Notes under the pieces: model-generated | Database searches by the model: none | Told to the model about the DNA's origin: nothing | The model's input: only the letters and a program-made list of their open reading frames with translations | Shown here: positions 43,208 through 46,772 of the stretch, piece by piece | Layout of the letters: the number at the start of each line of letters is the position of its first letter | How positions within the stretch are numbered: the first letter of the stretch is position 1 | Assembly: GCA_003024175.1 (NCBI GenBank) | Contig: MDYQ01000212.1 | Coordinates: forward strand, 1-46,772 | DNA length: 46,772 bases | Reading direction: 5' to 3' | Origin: Planoprotostelium fungivorum | Taxonomy: Eukaryota > Evosea > Variosea > Cavosteliida > Cavosteliaceae | Made by a program: the position numbers and the translations under genes

Positions 43208-45938
43208 TTATCTCTGATTCACGTTCCTGGTCGTTCCCTGTCGCTCCAGATTATTTCGGTAGAACTCGTTGAAATCGAGTCTCTGGACGAGATTGTTCAT
43301 CTGTTGCGATCCATCCGCATTGGAAGAAGAGCGCACCATCCTGATGAGGTGACTGAGATAGTCGTCAAAGGTCTTCTCCATTCGTGCCATGTTGGCCGCC
43401 TCCTTCGCTTCGTTCTTCTTCATCTGCTCCTTCATGACCTCCTCCATTCAGCTGAATTCCTCAATCACGTGACTCACCCTCGTTTGGACTTCCATCCTCT
43501 GTCGTCTCTGAGCTGGTGTCTCTCTCAACGGCGGTGGTTCACTCGCTGGTTCCTGTCGTACTTCAGATATTCAAAGTCTTCAGCGTTCGAATGACCTTGG
43601 GTGCGTGTCGATTGGTCTGTGTGTGACAGAACACGAGGGTCTTCATGATGGCCTTGATGTACTCCTGCTTGGATAACATGCACCCATCGATGCTTCGATC
43701 AAGGAACTCTTCGTGATACTTTAACACTTGATCGATGGTGGTGGATGTCTTCAAGTTCTCACTCAAAGTGTGCCAGTTGGGTTCTAACACCTTGCATCTC
43801 TTCACTCTTCACATCCACACAATTGTTCACCTCGAATGTGATGTAGTGCAATAGATTCTGAACGTACTGGTTCATCTTCCTCCACAGAGCGACGGAGGGT
43901 GAGATGCCTCTGAGTCCGTAGACTCTCTTCGTCTCTTGGTTGGACAGCCACATCTCGTTCAATCCCTTCTCCGTCAGCTTGCAGATGAGTAGCAGTCGGA
44001 AGATGAGACGGTACTTGGTCAGACTCTTCACGTTGATCACGAGAGATACCGGCCACTGCACTCGATAGTCGAACGCAAAAGCCTCGATGCCTTGATTCGT
44101 CAGCCCTCTTCTCGTGTGTATCTCTCACCCAGGTTGGTGGGGCCCTTCGTCTCTTCTCTCTTCGGGGTCTCCTTTCCGATGGACAATATCTTTGCAATCT
44201 CTGAGGTGAGGTTGTGAGAGAGGAGGACGCAGTGCAAGTTGTCCTTGTGTGGGTCTGACTCCGCCGTGGATGTTCTGAGAGATAGTTCTAAGAGAGAATC
44301 CAACTTGGCCGTCATGATATCGGAGGTCTTCTTTCTCAGTTCCTCAGATGACAAATCGAGGAAGTGAACGAAGAAGTCTCCTTGACCCAGGAGGAAGTAA
44401 TTCTTCAATGACCTGAACTCTCTCAGCGTCATCCACATGACTCGACACTCACTTGAGGTGAGACGAGAGTTGATTTTCGTTGATGAGAAGGTCCAATAGC
44501 TTCTTACTGGCGTATTGGAAGGCCTCGTTGATCTTCTCTTGATATTCGTTCTCGTTCGCTGTGAAGTGGATCTTGTTGGTCGTGGACGTTTCGATCTGGC
44601 ATCGATCAGGATGAAATAAGTCGACCTCTCTCACTCTAATCCCACACTCTCGAATGACATTCAAATACTTTCCGGTGTCTAAGACTCTATTGTACACCTT
44701 GGATAAAAACTTGGGCAGACTCTGCTCACTTCGGAGCGTATAGCACTTCTCCCAATATCTGACTCGATCAATCTCAGACTCTGAATACTCTTCTCACTTA
44801 TCATTGTACTTTTGGTTCAATAGTTCCTTCTTAACGTGAGCGTCGTGGATGATGAAAAACTCTTGGAAGGGGTCATTGATAACACCGTTGTAGATCCACT
44901 TGTTCCACATCAGCTTCACTCTTCCTTCATCTCACCTGCTCTAACATCTGGAACAATGGAACACTGGCCTTGGTCAACAGGGTGTGAATCATCTGTTTAC
45001 TGTTCTGATCCCTATATTCATCAGTGACGACAGATGATCACAACGCACCCAGACAGGGAAGACATCTTGTCGTAGATACAATTGAGCAGTTGACCTCCCG
45101 TGAGATCGTACGAAGATGAAGTGAGGCGATAGAGGATGTCCATGTTTCTCATCACCGGTTGAACGTGGAACCAGAAGGTTTGGATGGTCAGGTTCTCCTT
45201 CTTGTGCTTCTGCTCCAACTCGACGATCAGAAAGTGATATTCCTGTGGGTCTATCAGGTGAATGGATAGGATGAAAGGCTCACGATCAAGTGATGTCTCA
45301 GAGCCGCACAGAAGGCCTGAGAAATGGATCCGTATTTGAAATCATTCTTTTCTGTAATGTACCTCTGTATGAAAACATATCGTGATACAAGGGGGAGAAT
45401 CTGCTCCACCATGTGCAATAACGATATATCTGTAGAGTTATTAATGCCAGTGAAGATTTCATCAGATCTACCCAACGATCTCTCGATCGTGAAATTGATC
45501 AGGCCGGACTGCTCATCCGACACACGGATGTATCTTAGATGATCAGGTGGACTCCCAAATTCCGTTGTTTTCTCACCTTCCCTCCGAACCGTTCAATACG
45601 TATAACAGATCTTCTAAGATCAGCTCCTCTTGCTGATCCGTTGGATAAATGTCTAATTTGACTGCCGATTCTTCATAACGAATACCTGCGCTGCAGCTCT
45701 TCTAAGATTAGAAGCTCCTCTCTACATACCTTTTCTTTCGAAGCATATTATTCAAATACGGTCGAGATGTCCATGATGGCTTTTCTGGGAGGATCACGGG
45801 CTTGATGTTGTTCTAAAGATCGTCAATGTGGCTTCTCGAGAATCATACCTTTCTAGAAGTCAGGTTGAAGGGAGATATCGAGAGGGTAGTGATTCTCTGT
45901 TGAAGCTCATCACGGATACTGGGGGACTCGGTCGTCAT
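43208..45938 (-). CDS. GCP2: Gamma-tubulin complex component 2 (GCP2/Spc97)
   Basis: Exons run from MTTESPSIRDELQQRITTL through QEELILEDLLYVLNGSEGRY, a hallmark of GCP2. GRIP1 follows with GSISQAFCAALRHHLI, TIQTFWFHVQPVMRNMDIL, and GKYLNVIRECGIRV. GRIP2 then reads FQYASKKLLDLLINENQL, YFLLGQGDFFVHFLDLSSEE, VSLVINVKSLTKYRLIFRLL, WHTLSENLKTSTTIDQVLKY and HEEFLDRSIDGCML. It ends LVQRLDFNEFYRNNLERQ before the stop at 43208. The protein pairs with GCP3 in the small gamma-tubulin complex that nucleates microtubules. It is somewhat shorter than human GCP2 at the N-terminus. A divergent promoter of 115 bp separates it from NCBP1. Confidence 0.95.
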
Positions 45939-46053
45939 GTTCAACTTTCTTTTCCGCGTATGATTTGGCGGGAGACATTCGCATTTCGCGGAGCGATTTT
46001 TAGCGGCTGACAAGATCACGATCACAGCCAAATCACAGACCGGTCGAACACAA
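45939..46053. promoter_or_regulatory. Divergent GCP2/NCBP1 promoter with an E2F-like site
   Basis: The 115 bp between the start codons contain TTTGGCGGGA at 45964-45973, which matches the E2F/DP consensus, and a nearby ATTTCGCGGAGCG at about 45983-45995. E2F control would fit a microtubule-nucleation gene expressed in the cell cycle. Inference from motif only. Confidence 0.45.
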
Positions 46054-46772
46054 CATGTATCGAAAAGGACACAGACACTCTTCCGGACATCATCGGGAGG
46101 AGTCGAGTTCGAGGAGAAACCATGAAGCAGGACATCATCGTAGAAGAAGCACTGGACGACTGAACGAGAAGGATGAACACATCAGGAATCTGAAGGCACA
46201 GATCGTTCGTTTAGGTGATACCTGAAATCATCACCTTCTTGTTATCTGAGAAAAAACAGGGGATAAGACTACAACGAAGATGGAAGCCGATATAGAAGAG
46301 CTCGTCAAGATACTGGAGCCAGAGATCGACACCTACACGACCGAGTTGACAGATACGATCGTGGATTGCGTGAAGGGTCTGTCCATGAAGGCCCCTCTCT
46401 ACGGAGCATTCGTAGGATTATTATACAGCAAGAAGCCTTCCTTTGTGCACAAGCTGATGAAACGAGTGGCAGTGGAGACGTGTCAATCGATCGAGAGAAG
46501 CGAATTCTTAGATGCAAGATCACTGCTACGATTCATGGTAGAGACTGTCAACTGCAATGTATTGACGGTCCATTCTATCATCACCTTCTTCCGGTCTATC
46601 CTTAAGGTCCCTCTCGATTGCAAGTCACAGGTGCCCACCTGTAACAAGGACATCTTTGTCTACCTCGTACTCGCTACCTTTCCTTGGGTGAGTCATTGTC
46701 TATCTCCCCTTTGTTACGTCACTCATTGTTTATTGCTCTCTTTCATCCTCTCTCATTGCTCTCTTTCATCCT
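46054..46772 (+). CDS. NCBP1: Nuclear cap-binding protein subunit 1 (CBP80), N-terminal part
   Basis: Exon 1 (46054-46214) encodes a basic head rich in His, Arg and Ser (MYRKGHRHSSGHHREESSS), plausibly a nuclear localisation signal. After a 45-nt intron, exon 2 (46260-46687) encodes the first MIF4G-like helical repeats: ADIEELVKILEPEIDTYTTE, LSMKAPLYGAFVGLLYSKKP, DARSLLRFMVETVNCNVLTV and DIFVYLVLATFPW. These match the start of CBP80, the large subunit that holds CBP20 on the mRNA 5' cap. The gene continues past the right edge; the last exon in view ends with a GTGAG donor at 46688. Confidence 0.92.

Noticed and set aside
1-46772. Transposons, retroelements or virus-derived genes
   Set aside because: I saw no reverse transcriptase, integrase, transposase, capsid gene or terminal repeats with target duplications on either strand.

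Overview
The window looks like nuclear DNA of a gene-dense unicellular eukaryote, most likely an amoebozoan. This rests on many short spliceosomal introns (typically about 37 to 65 nt, mostly starting GTGAG and ending AG), overlapping transcription units on both strands, a RhoGEF, an RGS protein and a Ras protein, and ankyrin genes built on a 'LLLSDxRVDPSAxDN' repeat that I associate with protosteloid amoebae such as Planoprotostelium/Protostelium. The genus is inference. All gene models below were spliced by eye from reading-frame continuity and family similarity, so exon edges are approximate.

Layout. 1-9.2 kb: the start of an Arg/Ser/Tyr-rich protein (leaving the window on the left), an Fe(II)/2-oxoglutarate dioxygenase, ZNHIT1/SWC6, an unrecognised multi-pass membrane protein, a decayed ER Hsp70 (BiP) copy, a sirtuin, an unresolved stretch and a Pho80-like cyclin. 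9.2-16.5 kb: two long minus-strand signalling genes, an ankyrin/F-box-like/DH-PH RhoGEF and an RGS protein with an N-myristoylation-type start. 17-27.4 kb: a frameshifted ankyrin gene, a small Ser-rich ORF, ZPR1, homogentisate 1,2-dioxygenase, a Ras GTPase, a small membrane protein, tRNA-Glu(CTC), a second ankyrin gene paralogous to the first, and a second BiP pseudogene. 27.4-33 kb: an RCC1-repeat protein with a signal peptide, interrupted by an N-joined 329-bp duplication that looks like an assembly fault, then agmatine deiminase, a small unknown gene and a second identical tRNA-Glu(CTC). 33-46.8 kb: a large Pecanex gene, CPSF30 and CLP1 back to back, an unassigned decayed stretch, gamma-tubulin complex component GCP2, and the start of NCBP1 (CBP80).

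Functionally, the right end groups mRNA-processing genes: CPSF30 (poly(A)-signal recognition), CLP1 (cleavage factor and RNA 5'-OH kinase) and NCBP1 (cap binding). The centre carries several G-protein signalling genes (RhoGEF, RGS, Ras). Many genes are divergent pairs only 60-150 bp apart, so bidirectional promoters are likely common. I found no CRISPR array, operon, recognisable transposon or virus-derived element. I cannot defend any gene set here as a previously undescribed system. The most unusual items are the ankyrin/F-box-like/RhoGEF fusion, the signal-peptide RCC1 protein, the unknown membrane protein, the decayed BiP copies and the structured intergenic stretch near 30 kb.
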